A stretch of 64,000 nucleotides of DNA from the NCBI RefSeq assembly GCF_900107775.1, contig NZ_FNRF01000003.1:310001-374000 (forward strand). Reading direction: 5' to 3'. This document shows, one piece after another, positions 52,103-60,584 of the stretch (positions within the stretch are counted from its first letter, which is position 1; each line of letters begins with the position of its first letter). The translations under genes were made by a program, and so were the position numbers. The DNA is from Xylanibacter ruminicola (GTDB lineage Bacteria; Bacteroidota; Bacteroidia; Bacteroidales; Bacteroidaceae). Under the pieces are notes generated by a model, which was given only the letters and a program-made list of their open reading frames with translations, ran no database searches and was not told where the DNA came from.

Positions 52103-52441
52103 ATGAAGGATTATCCTGATAAGATGTCGCCAGAGCAGGCGAGAGCTTTTCGTGATGCAGTGCTCAATATTGTGGCTCAGATACCCTGCGGGTGTGTAAC
52201 AACTTATGGAGATATCGCTGCCTTGGCAGGCTGGCCCAGTCATTCGCGTATGGTTGGTAGAACGCTTCGCTATACACCTGGTGCCGAGTCGTTACCTTGT
52301 CATCGCGTAGTGAATAAATCAGGTCGTACTGCTCCTGGTTGGAGTAGACAAAGAACTTTGCTGGAAGAAGAGGGTGTCCACTTCAAGTCCAATGGCCATG
52401 TGGATATGAGCCAGCATCTTTGGCAGGTAACGTTATTTTAA
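52103..52441 (+). CDS. MGMT-family alkylated-DNA repair protein, short form
   Basis: A 112-residue protein corresponding to the C-terminal domain of O6-alkylguanine-DNA alkyltransferases. The start ATG follows the flavodiiron stop immediately. The active-site motif is LPCHRVV with Cys present, unlike Atl proteins, which have Trp there. The recognition helix and Arg finger lie in SRMVGRTLRYTPG. The short length is Atl-like, so it may act as a true alkyl acceptor or as a lesion sensor. The 3' end overlaps the convergent AlkD-like gene by four bases. Confidence 0.88.
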   Translation: MKDYPDKMSPEQARAFRDAVLNIVAQIPCGCVTTYGDIAALAGWPSHSRMVGRTLRYTPGAESLPCHRVVNKSGRTAPGWSRQRTLLEEEGVHFKSNGHVDMSQHLWQVTLF

Positions 52442-53208
52442 ATAGGAGATTTGATGCCCATCCAATACTGGCGCTCGGGGTCGGGGAGTTTCTCGATGGC
52501 GTAGCGGAGCATGGTGCGAGGCATTTCGTGAGCGTGTTGGCGGAGAAAATTGCATAAGAGGTCTTCGCTAACACGCTTGCCCATTTCGCGAAGCATCCAA
52601 CCTACGGCCTTATGCATCAGGTCGTGTGGGTGGTGCAGATGGATTTCGGCATAGCGAAGGCACCAGGTGGGATCGCCCATCTGCGAGGTCTTCCAAGAAC
52701 AGACTATACTCATGCGTTGTTTCCACAGGCATGGGTTCTGGGCAAGGCTATCGAGAACCTTAATCTTGTAATCTTTATCGCCTAAGTCCGATGGCAACAG
52801 GAGCCAGTGACCCAGGATTTTGTGGACAGATAGATCTACAAGATCCCAGTTGTTGGCTTGTTCGGCATATTGCAAGTAAAGGGTGAGTATCTCGTCGCGG
52901 CCACGGATAGCTTCCTGATTGTTCTGAAGGCGTTTGGTGGCTAATTCCTCGAATTTCGCTACCAATATCAGCAGACCACAAAGGCGAACCTCGTGCCAAC
53001 GGCACATGAGGAGTTCGGGGATTTCGCTTAATGGGAAATCTTTCCCCACGAGCTTAACCACCTCGCGCGTCTGAGGAACCTTCAGGCCAAGGAATTCGTC
53101 ACCCTCGCCATATTCGCCTGGACCAGTCTTGAAGAAGCCCATCAGGATATGCCGCTGAGCATCGTTGCGCAGCGATTCCATATGGTTGATAACTTCTTTG
53201 GCTGTCAT
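52438..53208 (-). CDS. AlkD-like DNA alkylation repair protein (HEAT repeats)
   Basis: A 256-residue all-helical protein of the AlkC/AlkD type. Signatures are FFKTGPGEYGEGDEFLGLKVPQTR near the N-terminus, EVRLCGLLILVAKF, NNWDLVDLSVHKILG and the C-terminal HKAVGWMLREMGKR. AlkD removes cationic alkylated bases without base flipping; Trp and Asp in the NNWDLVD helix are key residues. It lies two bases after gpsA and is convergent with the MGMT-type gene, placing two alkylation-repair genes tail to tail. Confidence 0.9.
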   Translation of the reverse strand: MTAKEVINHMESLRNDAQRHILMGFFKTGPGEYGEGDEFLGLKVPQTREVVKLVGKDFPLSEIPELLMCRWHEVRLCGLLILVAKFEELATKRLQNNQEAIRGRDEILTLYLQYAEQANNWDLVDLSVHKILGHWLLLPSDLGDKDYKIKVLDSLAQNPCLWKQRMSIVCSWKTSQMGDPTWCLRYAEIHLHHPHDLMHKAVGWMLREMGKRVSEDLLCNFLRQHAHEMPRTMLRYAIEKLPDPERQYWMGIKSPI

Positions 53209-53210
53209 TA

Positions 53211-54206
53211 TTAGCGGAATGAATCGGTAAGGAGTTTAATCTCGATTTGGGGGGCGATGCGTTCGTATAGGATGTTATACACGGCATCGAGGATAGGCAT
53301 GTTTACGTGGCAGTGGCGATTGATTTCCTTCATACACTTGGTACCGAAGTAACCCTCGGCAATCATCTCCATCTCGATCTGGGCCGACTTCACGCTGTAG
53401 CCCTTTCCAATCATGGTACCAAAGGTGCGGTTACGACTGAAGTTGCTATAACCCGTAACCAACAAATCGCCCAGATAAACACTATCGTAAGCATTGCGAT
53501 CCAAAGGATAAACTGCTGTGAGGAAACGATTCATCTCCTGCACGGCATTGGCCATGAGTACCGACTGGAAGTTATCGCCATATTTCAGGCCGCTGCAGAT
53601 ACCTGCAGCAATGGCATAGACATTCTTCAGAACGGAAGAATACTCGATGCCAACCACGTCGGTAGAGGTCTTGGTTTTGATATACTCGCTCGACAATACA
53701 TCGCAGAAGGCCTGGGCTTTCTCACGATCGGCACAACCTACGGTGAGATAGCTTAGGCGCTCGAGTGCAACCTCTTCGGCATGAGAAGGACCACCGATGC
53801 AAGCAAGATTCTCGTAAGGTACGTCGTAAACCTGATGAAAATACTCGCTACATACGAGATTTTCATCAGGTACGATACCCTTAATAGCGGTAAGTATGAA
53901 TTTGTCGCGAATACGCGTCTTCAACTTCTTAAGGTGACTCTTGAGGTAAGGCGAAGGGGTGACAAATACCAGCGTGTCGTACTGCTGCGCAATACGATTC
54001 AAATCACTATCGAAGTTGATTTCATCGATATTGAAGTGGACACTGGTGAGGTAGGCGGGATTATGACCCATGCGACGGAAATCCTCGATACGGTCGTCGC
54101 GACGCATATACCAACCAATATGGTGGGTATGACTCACCACAATCTTGGCAATAGCTGTTGCCCAGCTGCCACCTCCGATAATTGCTATCTTACCACAATC
54201 GTACAT
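53211..54206 (-). CDS. gpsA: Glycerol-3-phosphate dehydrogenase (NAD(P)+)
   Basis: A 331-residue enzyme that makes sn-glycerol 3-phosphate for phospholipid synthesis. Features are the dinucleotide fold IAIIGGGSWATAIAKI, VFVTPSPYLKSHL, TAIKGIVP, CIGGPSHAEEV and the catalytic region VLKNVYAIAAGIC, with GDLLVTGYSNFSRNRTFG. It follows lysS by 27 bases on the same strand. Confidence 0.96.
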   Translation of the reverse strand: MYDCGKIAIIGGGSWATAIAKIVVSHTHHIGWYMRRDDRIEDFRRMGHNPAYLTSVHFNIDEINFDSDLNRIAQQYDTLVFVTPSPYLKSHLKKLKTRIRDKFILTAIKGIVPDENLVCSEYFHQVYDVPYENLACIGGPSHAEEVALERLSYLTVGCADREKAQAFCDVLSSEYIKTKTSTDVVGIEYSSVLKNVYAIAAGICSGLKYGDNFQSVLMANAVQEMNRFLTAVYPLDRNAYDSVYLGDLLVTGYSNFSRNRTFGTMIGKGYSVKSAQIEMEMIAEGYFGTKCMKEINRHCHVNMPILDAVYNILYERIAPQIEIKLLTDSFR

Positions 54207-54208
54207 GG

Positions 54209-54236
54209 TTCATTGAACATTGATCATTGACCATTA
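54209..54236. repeat. Degenerate CATTGAA/CATTGAT repeat in the lysS-gpsA spacer
   Basis: Four imperfect copies of CATTGA(A/T/C) fill the 27-base spacer between the two minus-strand genes. Confidence 0.6.
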
Positions 54237-55961
54237 GGCTTGCGCCTTCTCGATCCAGGCGGCTACTTCATCAACTGAAGGCTTCTGGAGTTCGAGCTTG
54301 TATTTCTTGAAGATCTCACCAATCTTCTGCTGCAGACCCTGAGGCTTCTCGTCCTTGATGTTTGTGATCAGGTTGAAACCAGCCTTGCGGAGTACAGGAA
54401 CGATATCCTCGGGTACACCAATCTCGGCCCACTCGGCTACTGACGACTGAGGAATCTTCTTCTCAGGCTTCATCTGTGGGAACAGCATCACCTCGCCAAT
54501 AGCAAACTTACCAGTCATCAGCATAACCAGACGGTCGATACCGATACCAATACCGAATGTAGGAGGCATACCATACTGGAGGGCACGCAGGAAGTCGTGA
54601 TCGATAATCATAGCCTCGTCGTCGCCCTTATCGGCAAGCTTCATCTGCTCGATGAAACGTTCTTCCTGGTCGATAGGATCGTTCAACTCTGAATATGCGT
54701 TTGCCAGCTCCTTACCATTAACCATCAGCTCGAAACGCTCAGTGAGACCGGGCTTAGAACGATGCATCTTGGTAAGTGGTGACATCTCAACAGGATAGTC
54801 GGTAATGAAGGTTGGCTGGATGAAGGTTCCCTCGCAGAACTCACCAAAGAGCTCGTCGATAAGCTTACCCTTACCCATGGTCTCGTCTACATCCATGCCC
54901 TTAGAGAGACAGAATGCACGAATCTCGTCTTCGGTCTTGCCATCGCAGTCGAAACCAGTCTTCTCCTTGATAGCATCGAGGATAGGCAAGCGACGGAATG
55001 GTGCCTTGAATGAGATAACCTTACCATCGATCTCAACCTCGGGCTTGCCGTTTACGGCTGTACAGATCTCCTCGAGCATCTTCTCGGTGAAGGTCATACC
55101 CCACAGCAGGTCCTTATAGCTCACGTAGAGCTCCATGCAGGTGAACTCAGGGTTGTGGGTCTTGTCCATACCCTCGTTACGGAAGTTCTTACCCATCTCA
55201 TAAACACCCTCGAAACCTCCTACGATAAGACGCTTGAGGTAAAGCTCGGTGGCGATACGCATGTACATGTCCTGATTCAGGGCATTGAAGTGAGTGATGA
55301 ATGGACGGGCTGAAGCACCACCTGCGATGCTCTGCAGGATAGGAGTGTCAACCTCGGTATAACCAGCGTTATCGAGAATGCTACGCATGGTGCGGATGAT
55401 TGTTGCACGCTTCAGGAAGGTATCCTTTACGCCCTCGTTAACTACCAGGTCGACATAACGCTGGCGATAACGCAACTCGGGATCATCAAACTTATCGTAG
55501 GCCACACCATCCTTGTACTTCACGATAGGCAGTGGCTTAAGGCTCTTTGAAAGCAGTGTAAGCTCTGAGGCATGTACAGAAATCTCACCAGTCTGGGTGC
55601 GGAATACCTTACCCTTAACACCGATGAAATCGCCAATATCGAGCAAACGCTTGAATACATTATTATATAGGTCCTTGTTTTCGCCTGGGCAGATATCATC
55701 GCGGGTGATGTACACCTGGATACGGCCCTTTGAGTCCTGAAGCTCGGCAAAAGATGCCTTACCCATGACACGACGGCTCATCATACGACCTGCGATAACG
55801 ACCTCACGATCCTCATCGTCCTTGAAATTCTCCTTAATTTCTGTGCTGAATGCATTTGTTGGGAACTCAGCTGCAGGATAGGGATCGATGCCCATCGAGC
55901 GCAGTTCCTGAAGGCTCTGACGCCTTCCGATTTCTTGTTCGCTTAACTCTAAAATGTTCAT
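54234..55961 (-). CDS. lysS: Lysyl-tRNA synthetase, class II
   Basis: A 575-residue enzyme. An N-terminal OB-fold anticodon-binding domain lies at about residues 55-150 (VVIAGRMMSRRVMGKASFAEL). The class II catalytic core has motif 2 (FRNEGMDKTHNPEFTCMELY) and motif 3 (GIGIGIDRLVMLMTG). A C-terminal extension of about 70 residues beyond motif 3 is longer than in E. coli LysS (505) and ends in a helical, charged tail. Its promoter is TAACTTTG at 55995-56002 (minus). Confidence 0.97.
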   Translation of the reverse strand: MNILELSEQEIGRRQSLQELRSMGIDPYPAAEFPTNAFSTEIKENFKDDEDREVVIAGRMMSRRVMGKASFAELQDSKGRIQVYITRDDICPGENKDLYNNVFKRLLDIGDFIGVKGKVFRTQTGEISVHASELTLLSKSLKPLPIVKYKDGVAYDKFDDPELRYRQRYVDLVVNEGVKDTFLKRATIIRTMRSILDNAGYTEVDTPILQSIAGGASARPFITHFNALNQDMYMRIATELYLKRLIVGGFEGVYEMGKNFRNEGMDKTHNPEFTCMELYVSYKDLLWGMTFTEKMLEEICTAVNGKPEVEIDGKVISFKAPFRRLPILDAIKEKTGFDCDGKTEDEIRAFCLSKGMDVDETMGKGKLIDELFGEFCEGTFIQPTFITDYPVEMSPLTKMHRSKPGLTERFELMVNGKELANAYSELNDPIDQEERFIEQMKLADKGDDEAMIIDHDFLRALQYGMPPTFGIGIGIDRLVMLMTGKFAIGEVMLFPQMKPEKKIPQSSVAEWAEIGVPEDIVPVLRKAGFNLITNIKDEKPQGLQQKIGEIFKKYKLELQKPSVDEVAAWIEKAQA

Positions 55962-55994
55962 CTTTAATATTCGAATATTTCAATTTTATGGCTG

Positions 55995-56002
55995 CAAAGT
56001 TA
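55995..56002 (-). promoter_or_regulatory. -7 box of lysS
   Basis: TAACTTTG on the minus strand, 33 bases before the lysS ATG. Confidence 0.75.
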
Positions 56003-56085
56003 CGGAAATTTCTCGAAAAATGCAAGATTCGAGTAAATATTTGCAAAAAAAGTGAGAAAGATTTGCTCAGTCTCTAAAAAAAGTA

Positions 56086-56093
56086 TATATTTG
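56086..56093 (+). promoter_or_regulatory. -7 box of the ROK triplet
   Basis: TATATTTG, 24 bases before the ATG at 56118. No other -7 box is seen before the second or third copy, so the three genes probably form one operon. Confidence 0.7.
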
Positions 56094-56117
56094 TGGCTGA
56101 TAACTGAGAACACTTTG

Positions 56118-57098
56118 ATGGAACAAGAAACAATCAAGAAAAGGGTCATCGGGATTGACATCAGTCTTGAAGCCACCACTTACGCCATTGTTGACGTGAA
56201 GGGTAATGTGGTCGTGATGGAGAGTTTCCCGACATTGGATTATCCCGATTTAAACCATTTTGTATCGGCCTTGAGTGAGCACATTCAGGATATGGTGGAG
56301 CACAATGGTGGCTTTGAAAGCATACGTTCGGTGGGCATCAGTGCACACAGCGCTAACTTCATGACCGGCTGTATTGAGAATGCGCCTAACCTGCCTTGGA
56401 AGGGTGTCATCCCATTGGGGGCGATGCTGAGAGACCGTACGGGGTTTGCTGTGGCTGTGGCTAACAACGCTGCTGTGAGAGCCTTGGGCGAACATACCTA
56501 CGGACTGGCCAGAGGTATGCGCGACTTTGTGGTGCTTACGATGGGCAGTGGTCTTGGTAGTTGCTTGTTCTCGAATGGCATGATTCATCAGGGTAATGGT
56601 GGATTTGCCGGTGAGATCGGTCATACGTGTATCGTCAATGGCGGTAGGCGGTGCGGCTGTGGCAACAAGGGGTGCCTGGAGGCTTATGTGGCCCAAAAGG
56701 GCATTCTGGCTACTGCTGAGGAGCTGATGGCACAAACGGCGGCACCCTCGTTGATGAGGGATGTGGAGGATCTGACGCCACAGCGGATTACAGCGTGCTG
56801 CGAACAGGGCGACGCGCTGGCCATAGAGGTGTATCGCCGAACGGGCGAGTTGCTGGGCATGGGCTTGGCTAACTATGCCTCGATGGTGGACCCTGAGGCT
56901 TTCATCTTTACAGGTCGTATCTCGAAAGCGGGTCACTGGTTGCTGGATCCGGCTAAGGAGGTGTTCGACCGCTATGTGTTCCATAACACCTGTGGCAAGA
57001 CCCAGTTTCTGGTGTCGGATGAGGACAAGGTGGAAAACGACGTGCTGGGCGCCAGTATCCTGGCATGGGAAGTAAGGGAATATTCATTATTTAAATGA
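56118..57098 (+). CDS. ROK-family protein, copy 1 (catalytic Asp replaced by Asn)
   Basis: A 326-residue ROK-type sugar-kinase-like protein. The ATG at 56118 is preferred to the extended frame from 56052. The zinc motif CGCGNKGCLEAY is present. At the position of the catalytic base, where ROK kinases have N-D-A, this copy reads VANNAAVRA (N117). The phosphate-1 loop is GIDISLEATTYAIVD and lacks the usual GGT. Loss of the base predicts little or no kinase activity, so the protein may be a sugar sensor or a partner of the other two copies. It has no N-terminal helix-turn-helix and so is not a NagC-type repressor. Confidence 0.88.
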   Translation: MEQETIKKRVIGIDISLEATTYAIVDVKGNVVVMESFPTLDYPDLNHFVSALSEHIQDMVEHNGGFESIRSVGISAHSANFMTGCIENAPNLPWKGVIPLGAMLRDRTGFAVAVANNAAVRALGEHTYGLARGMRDFVVLTMGSGLGSCLFSNGMIHQGNGGFAGEIGHTCIVNGGRRCGCGNKGCLEAYVAQKGILATAEELMAQTAAPSLMRDVEDLTPQRITACCEQGDALAIEVYRRTGELLGMGLANYASMVDPEAFIFTGRISKAGHWLLDPAKEVFDRYVFHNTCGKTQFLVSDEDKVENDVLGASILAWEVREYSLFK

Positions 57099-57099
57099 T

Positions 57100-58089
57100 A
57101 TGACAGAGACTATTGATCAAATCAAAACCCGTGTAGTGGGTATAGACATCCGGGTGGACCGCACGACTTTTGCCGTGGTGGACATCAGGGGAGAGATAGT
57201 TGCGCAAGACTACTTTCTGACGACCGACTATCATGATGTGAACGACTTTGTGGCCGCCCTCTGCGAGAAGGTGATAGCACTGATGGAGGAGAATGGCGGA
57301 TATGAGGCTATACGTTCCGTGGGCGTGAGTGCGCCTAGTGCCAGTGCGGTAACAGGTTGCATTGAGAATGCGGCCAATCTGCCTTGGAAGGGTGTGATAC
57401 CTCTGGGAGCAATGCTGAGAGACCAGTTAGGACTGGCTGTGGCAGTGGCTAACGATGCGCATATCACGGCACTGAGTGAGAAATCGTACGGAAGTGCGCA
57501 CGGCATGAAGGATTTCGTGGTGGTGTCCATCAGTCATGGTGGACTGGGCAGCTGCTTCTTCTCAAACGGTCAGCCCCATCTGGGCTTTAATGGCTTTGCT
57601 GGCGAACTGGGTCATACTTGTGTAGAGTTGAACGGCAGGCAGTGTGGTTGTGGTAACAAAGGCTGTTTGGAGGCTTATTGCTCGGAGAAGGGCTTGATTA
57701 AGACTGCCGAAGAGCTGATTGCTGCCAGTAAGGAGCCCACATTGCTGAGTGAGCAGCAGGAGCTGAGCATCAAGACGATTGCTGACTGTTGTTATAAAGG
57801 TGATAAAGTGGCCATCGAGGTATTCCGTAAGACTGGCGAGATATTGGGATTGGGTATGGCCAACTATGCATCAGTGTTGAACCCTGAGGCTATTATCCTG
57901 ACAGGCGATATGACGCAGGCAGGTAAGTGGCTGTTGAAACCCATGCGTGCCTCGTTCGAGGAGCACGTTTTCCATAACATCAAGAATAAGACCCGTATCC
58001 TGGTGTCGATTCTGAAGGAAGGCGAGCGTGATGTGCTTGGCGCCAGCGCTTTGGCATGGGATGTGAAGGAATATTCGTTGTTTAAATAA
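57100..58089 (+). CDS. ROK-family protein, copy 2 (probable sugar kinase)
   Basis: A 329-residue paralogue that starts two bases after copy 1. The catalytic base is present as D119 in VANDAHITA, and the zinc motif is CGCGNKGCLEAY. The N-terminal loop GIDIRVDRTTFAVVD is atypical, as in its sisters. ENAANLPWKGVIPLGAML is shared almost exactly by all three copies. The likely reaction is ATP-dependent phosphorylation of a hexose such as glucose or an N-acetyl-hexosamine; specificity cannot be read. It could handle the glucose freed by the mannosylglucose phosphorylase, but no direct link is seen. Confidence 0.88.
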   Translation: MTETIDQIKTRVVGIDIRVDRTTFAVVDIRGEIVAQDYFLTTDYHDVNDFVAALCEKVIALMEENGGYEAIRSVGVSAPSASAVTGCIENAANLPWKGVIPLGAMLRDQLGLAVAVANDAHITALSEKSYGSAHGMKDFVVVSISHGGLGSCFFSNGQPHLGFNGFAGELGHTCVELNGRQCGCGNKGCLEAYCSEKGLIKTAEELIAASKEPTLLSEQQELSIKTIADCCYKGDKVAIEVFRKTGEILGLGMANYASVLNPEAIILTGDMTQAGKWLLKPMRASFEEHVFHNIKNKTRILVSILKEGERDVLGASALAWDVKEYSLFK

Positions 58090-58106
58090 TAACTAGACCT
58101 ATATCT

Positions 58107-59090
58107 ATGGAGGAGTACAAGATTAAAACGAAAGTTGTAGGTGTCGACATCAGTAATGAACTGACCACCTATGCCATTGTGGACATCCGCGGTAATATTA
58201 TCGCTGAGGAATCGTTCCTTACCAGCGGCTATTCGGATGTGAACAACTTTGTGACTGCCTTAAGCGATAAGATTGTGAATCTGGTTGAGGCTAATGGCGG
58301 TTACGAAACCATTCGTTCTATCGGTGTTAGTTCGCCCAGTGCCAGTTCGGTTTCGGGCTGTATCGAGAATGCTGCCAACCTGCCTTGGAAGGGTATCGTA
58401 CCTCTGAGTGCTATGCTGCGCGACCGCATTGGCTTGGCTGTAGGTTTGTCGAACGATGCCCACGTGTCGGCTCTTGGCGAGTTTACCTTTGGCTGTGCCC
58501 ATGGTATGAAGAATTTCATTATTCTCAGTCTGGGTGTTGGCATAGGCAGCTGTTTCTTCTCTGCAGGTGACGATCATACTGGTCATAATGGTTATGCTGG
58601 CGAGTTTGGACACACTTGTATAGTTAATAGAAATGGTCGTGCTTGTGGTTGCGGTCATACAGGTTGCTTGGAGTCGTACGTTGGTGCCGCAGGTATTGTG
58701 AATACAGCCAAGGAACTGATGACCGAGAGCGATGCGCCTACACTGATGCGCAATCTGGAGAAGTTATCACCACGTACCATCAAGGAGTGCTGCGACCAGG
58801 GCGACGAAATGGCTATCGAGGTGTACCGCCGTACTGGTGAAATGTTGGGTTTGGGCTTGGCCAACTATGCATCGCTTGTTGACCCCGAGGCCATCATCCT
58901 GACGGGTGGTATCTCGCATGCTGGTAAATGGTTGCTCGAACCAACCTACCAGGCGTTCGAGGAGCATGTATTTGGAAATTTGCGGGGCAAGGTTAAGATT
59001 CTTGTTTCGAAACTTGAAGATAGAGAACGCGATGTGCTTGGTGCCAGTGCCCTGGCCTGGAGTGTACCAGAGTACTCGCTGTTTAAATAA
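58107..59090 (+). CDS. ROK-family protein, copy 3 (probable sugar kinase)
   Basis: A 327-residue paralogue, 17 bases after copy 2. The catalytic Asp is D117 in LSNDAHVSA. The zinc motif is slightly different (CGCGHTGCLESY). All other blocks follow its sisters, including the C-terminal ERDVLGASALAW and EYSLFK. Copies 2 and 3 keep the base that copy 1 lacks. Uneven divergence of the three copies suggests old duplications with functional separation. Confidence 0.88.
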   Translation: MEEYKIKTKVVGVDISNELTTYAIVDIRGNIIAEESFLTSGYSDVNNFVTALSDKIVNLVEANGGYETIRSIGVSSPSASSVSGCIENAANLPWKGIVPLSAMLRDRIGLAVGLSNDAHVSALGEFTFGCAHGMKNFIILSLGVGIGSCFFSAGDDHTGHNGYAGEFGHTCIVNRNGRACGCGHTGCLESYVGAAGIVNTAKELMTESDAPTLMRNLEKLSPRTIKECCDQGDEMAIEVYRRTGEMLGLGLANYASLVDPEAIILTGGISHAGKWLLEPTYQAFEEHVFGNLRGKVKILVSKLEDRERDVLGASALAWSVPEYSLFK

Positions 59091-59128
59091 AATGTAAAAA
59101 TTCAAAAATTTAAGAATTAAAAAATTCA
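59090..59128 (+). repeat. Degenerate AAAATTCAAAAATT-type repeat before the men genes
   Basis: AT-rich imperfect repeats (AAAATTC, AATTTAAGAATTAAA) fill the spacer between the third ROK gene and the thioesterase. No TAnnTTTG box is seen in it. Confidence 0.55.
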
Positions 59129-59130
59129 GA

Positions 59131-59544
59131 GTGAACGTAGAGAAGATAGTAGAGATTATTAACGCAAAGCCGAATTTAAGTACAGCCCTCGGGATGGAAT
59201 TTATTTCTACTCCCGAGGTTGATACTTGTTTGGCAAAAATGAAAGTTGATGAGCGAAATCGCCAGCCATTCGGTTTTTTGAGTGGTGGCGCTTCGTTGGC
59301 TCTGGCCGAGAATGTGGCCGGGGTGGCGTCGTCGGCTCTTTGTCCTGGATGCGCCTGTGTGGGCATCGAGGTTAGTGGGAGCCATGTGAAAGCTGTGGTT
59401 GAAGGCGACACGGTAACTGCCTTCGCAAAGATGTTGCACAAGGGTAAGACGTTGCATGTGTGGAATGTGGATATCAAAGACACTGCAGGCGATCTGATAT
59501 CAAATGTGCGAGTTACTAACTATGTTATTAAGCAGAAGAAATAA
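59131..59544 (+). CDS. menI: Hotdog thioesterase, probable DHNA-CoA hydrolase (MenI-like)
   Basis: A 137-residue PaaI-type hotdog protein. Conserved parts are RNRQPFGFLSGGASLALAENVAG (substrate loop plus catalytic helix with Glu) and CVGIEVSGSHVKAV. It would release 1,4-dihydroxy-2-naphthoate from its CoA ester in menaquinone synthesis. The function is inferred mainly from its position at the head of the menF-menD-menB-menC run, where it overlaps the menF start by one base. A GTG start is needed since no in-frame ATG exists. Confidence 0.82.
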   Translation: MNVEKIVEIINAKPNLSTALGMEFISTPEVDTCLAKMKVDERNRQPFGFLSGGASLALAENVAGVASSALCPGCACVGIEVSGSHVKAVVEGDTVTAFAKMLHKGKTLHVWNVDIKDTAGDLISNVRVTNYVIKQKK

Positions 59545-60584
59545 TGTCAGCATACGCTATTTACAGATTACCCCATGAAGACCACGCCACACTGATTACC
59601 CAATCGGTAGGTGAACCCATGGAATTGCATTCGCTGACAGAGTTGAATGGTAAACAGGGTTTTGTTGTGGCCCCCTTCGAGGTGAAGGCCGATCAGCCCG
59701 TGGTATTGATACAAGGAAAAACAGAGACGATTGCTTTGAGCAACGAGCAACTAACTGCTGATGATGGTAAAAACAGGTTGCCAAGCGATATGTCGAACTA
59801 TTATAAGGTTGACTTTGCGAACTATCACTCGCAGTTAGAGACTGATAAGTTCCGCAAGATAGTGTTGGCACGCTGTGCCGATGAACAGATGCCCAAGGGT
59901 GTTAAACCTATCGATTTGTTCTATCGTGCCTGTCAGCTTTATCCCCGCCTATTTATCGCATTGGTGGATACTGAGAAAAGCGGTTGCTGGTTAACTGCCA
60001 CGCCAGAGATCCTGTTGGATGGGCATGGGACCGATTGGCGAACCATCGCTTTGGCAGGAACCATGAAACTGGAAGGCGACCAGTTGGATGGCGAGGGCGA
60101 AACGCTGACCTGGAGTACCAAGAATATTCAGGAGCAGCGCATTGTGGCCACTTATATTACCGAATGCCTGGAGCAGTTTACTGGCGATTTCCGTGAGGAG
60201 GGACCTCGTACAGTACGAGCTGCAAACCTGGTACACCTGAGGAGTGACTTTACCTTTAAGTTGGCCGACAACAATAAAATTGGCGATTTGTTACAAGTCT
60301 TGCACCCCACACCAGCTGTGTGCGGACTGCCTAAGCGCGAGGCTTTTAAGTTTATAGTAAAGAACGAGCATACCCCACGCCGATACTACAGTGGGTTTAT
60401 GGGACCTGTTGCACAGGAGGATACCCATCTCTATGTGTCGCTAAGATGTATGAATATCGATGGCGATGTGTGTCATCTCTATGCTGGCGGCGGACTGTTG
60501 AAAGACAGCGTTGAAGAGCAGGAGTGGTTGGAAACTGAAGCGAAAATGGAAACAATGAAAAAACTATTATATGTACAGCAGTAA
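59544..60584 (+). CDS. menF: Isochorismate synthase
   Basis: A 346-residue chorismate-using enzyme that makes isochorismate, the first step of menaquinone synthesis. Key blocks are FRKIVLARC, GCWLTATPEILLDG, ALAGTMKLEGD, HLRSDFTFKL, LHPTPAVCGLPKREAF and RRYYSGFMGPV, with the C-terminal LYAGGGLLKDS. It is shorter at the N-terminus than E. coli MenF (431), as common in Bacteroidetes. It overlaps menD by 14 bases. Confidence 0.94.
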   Translation: MSAYAIYRLPHEDHATLITQSVGEPMELHSLTELNGKQGFVVAPFEVKADQPVVLIQGKTETIALSNEQLTADDGKNRLPSDMSNYYKVDFANYHSQLETDKFRKIVLARCADEQMPKGVKPIDLFYRACQLYPRLFIALVDTEKSGCWLTATPEILLDGHGTDWRTIALAGTMKLEGDQLDGEGETLTWSTKNIQEQRIVATYITECLEQFTGDFREEGPRTVRAANLVHLRSDFTFKLADNNKIGDLLQVLHPTPAVCGLPKREAFKFIVKNEHTPRRYYSGFMGPVAQEDTHLYVSLRCMNIDGDVCHLYAGGGLLKDSVEEQEWLETEAKMETMKKLLYVQQ

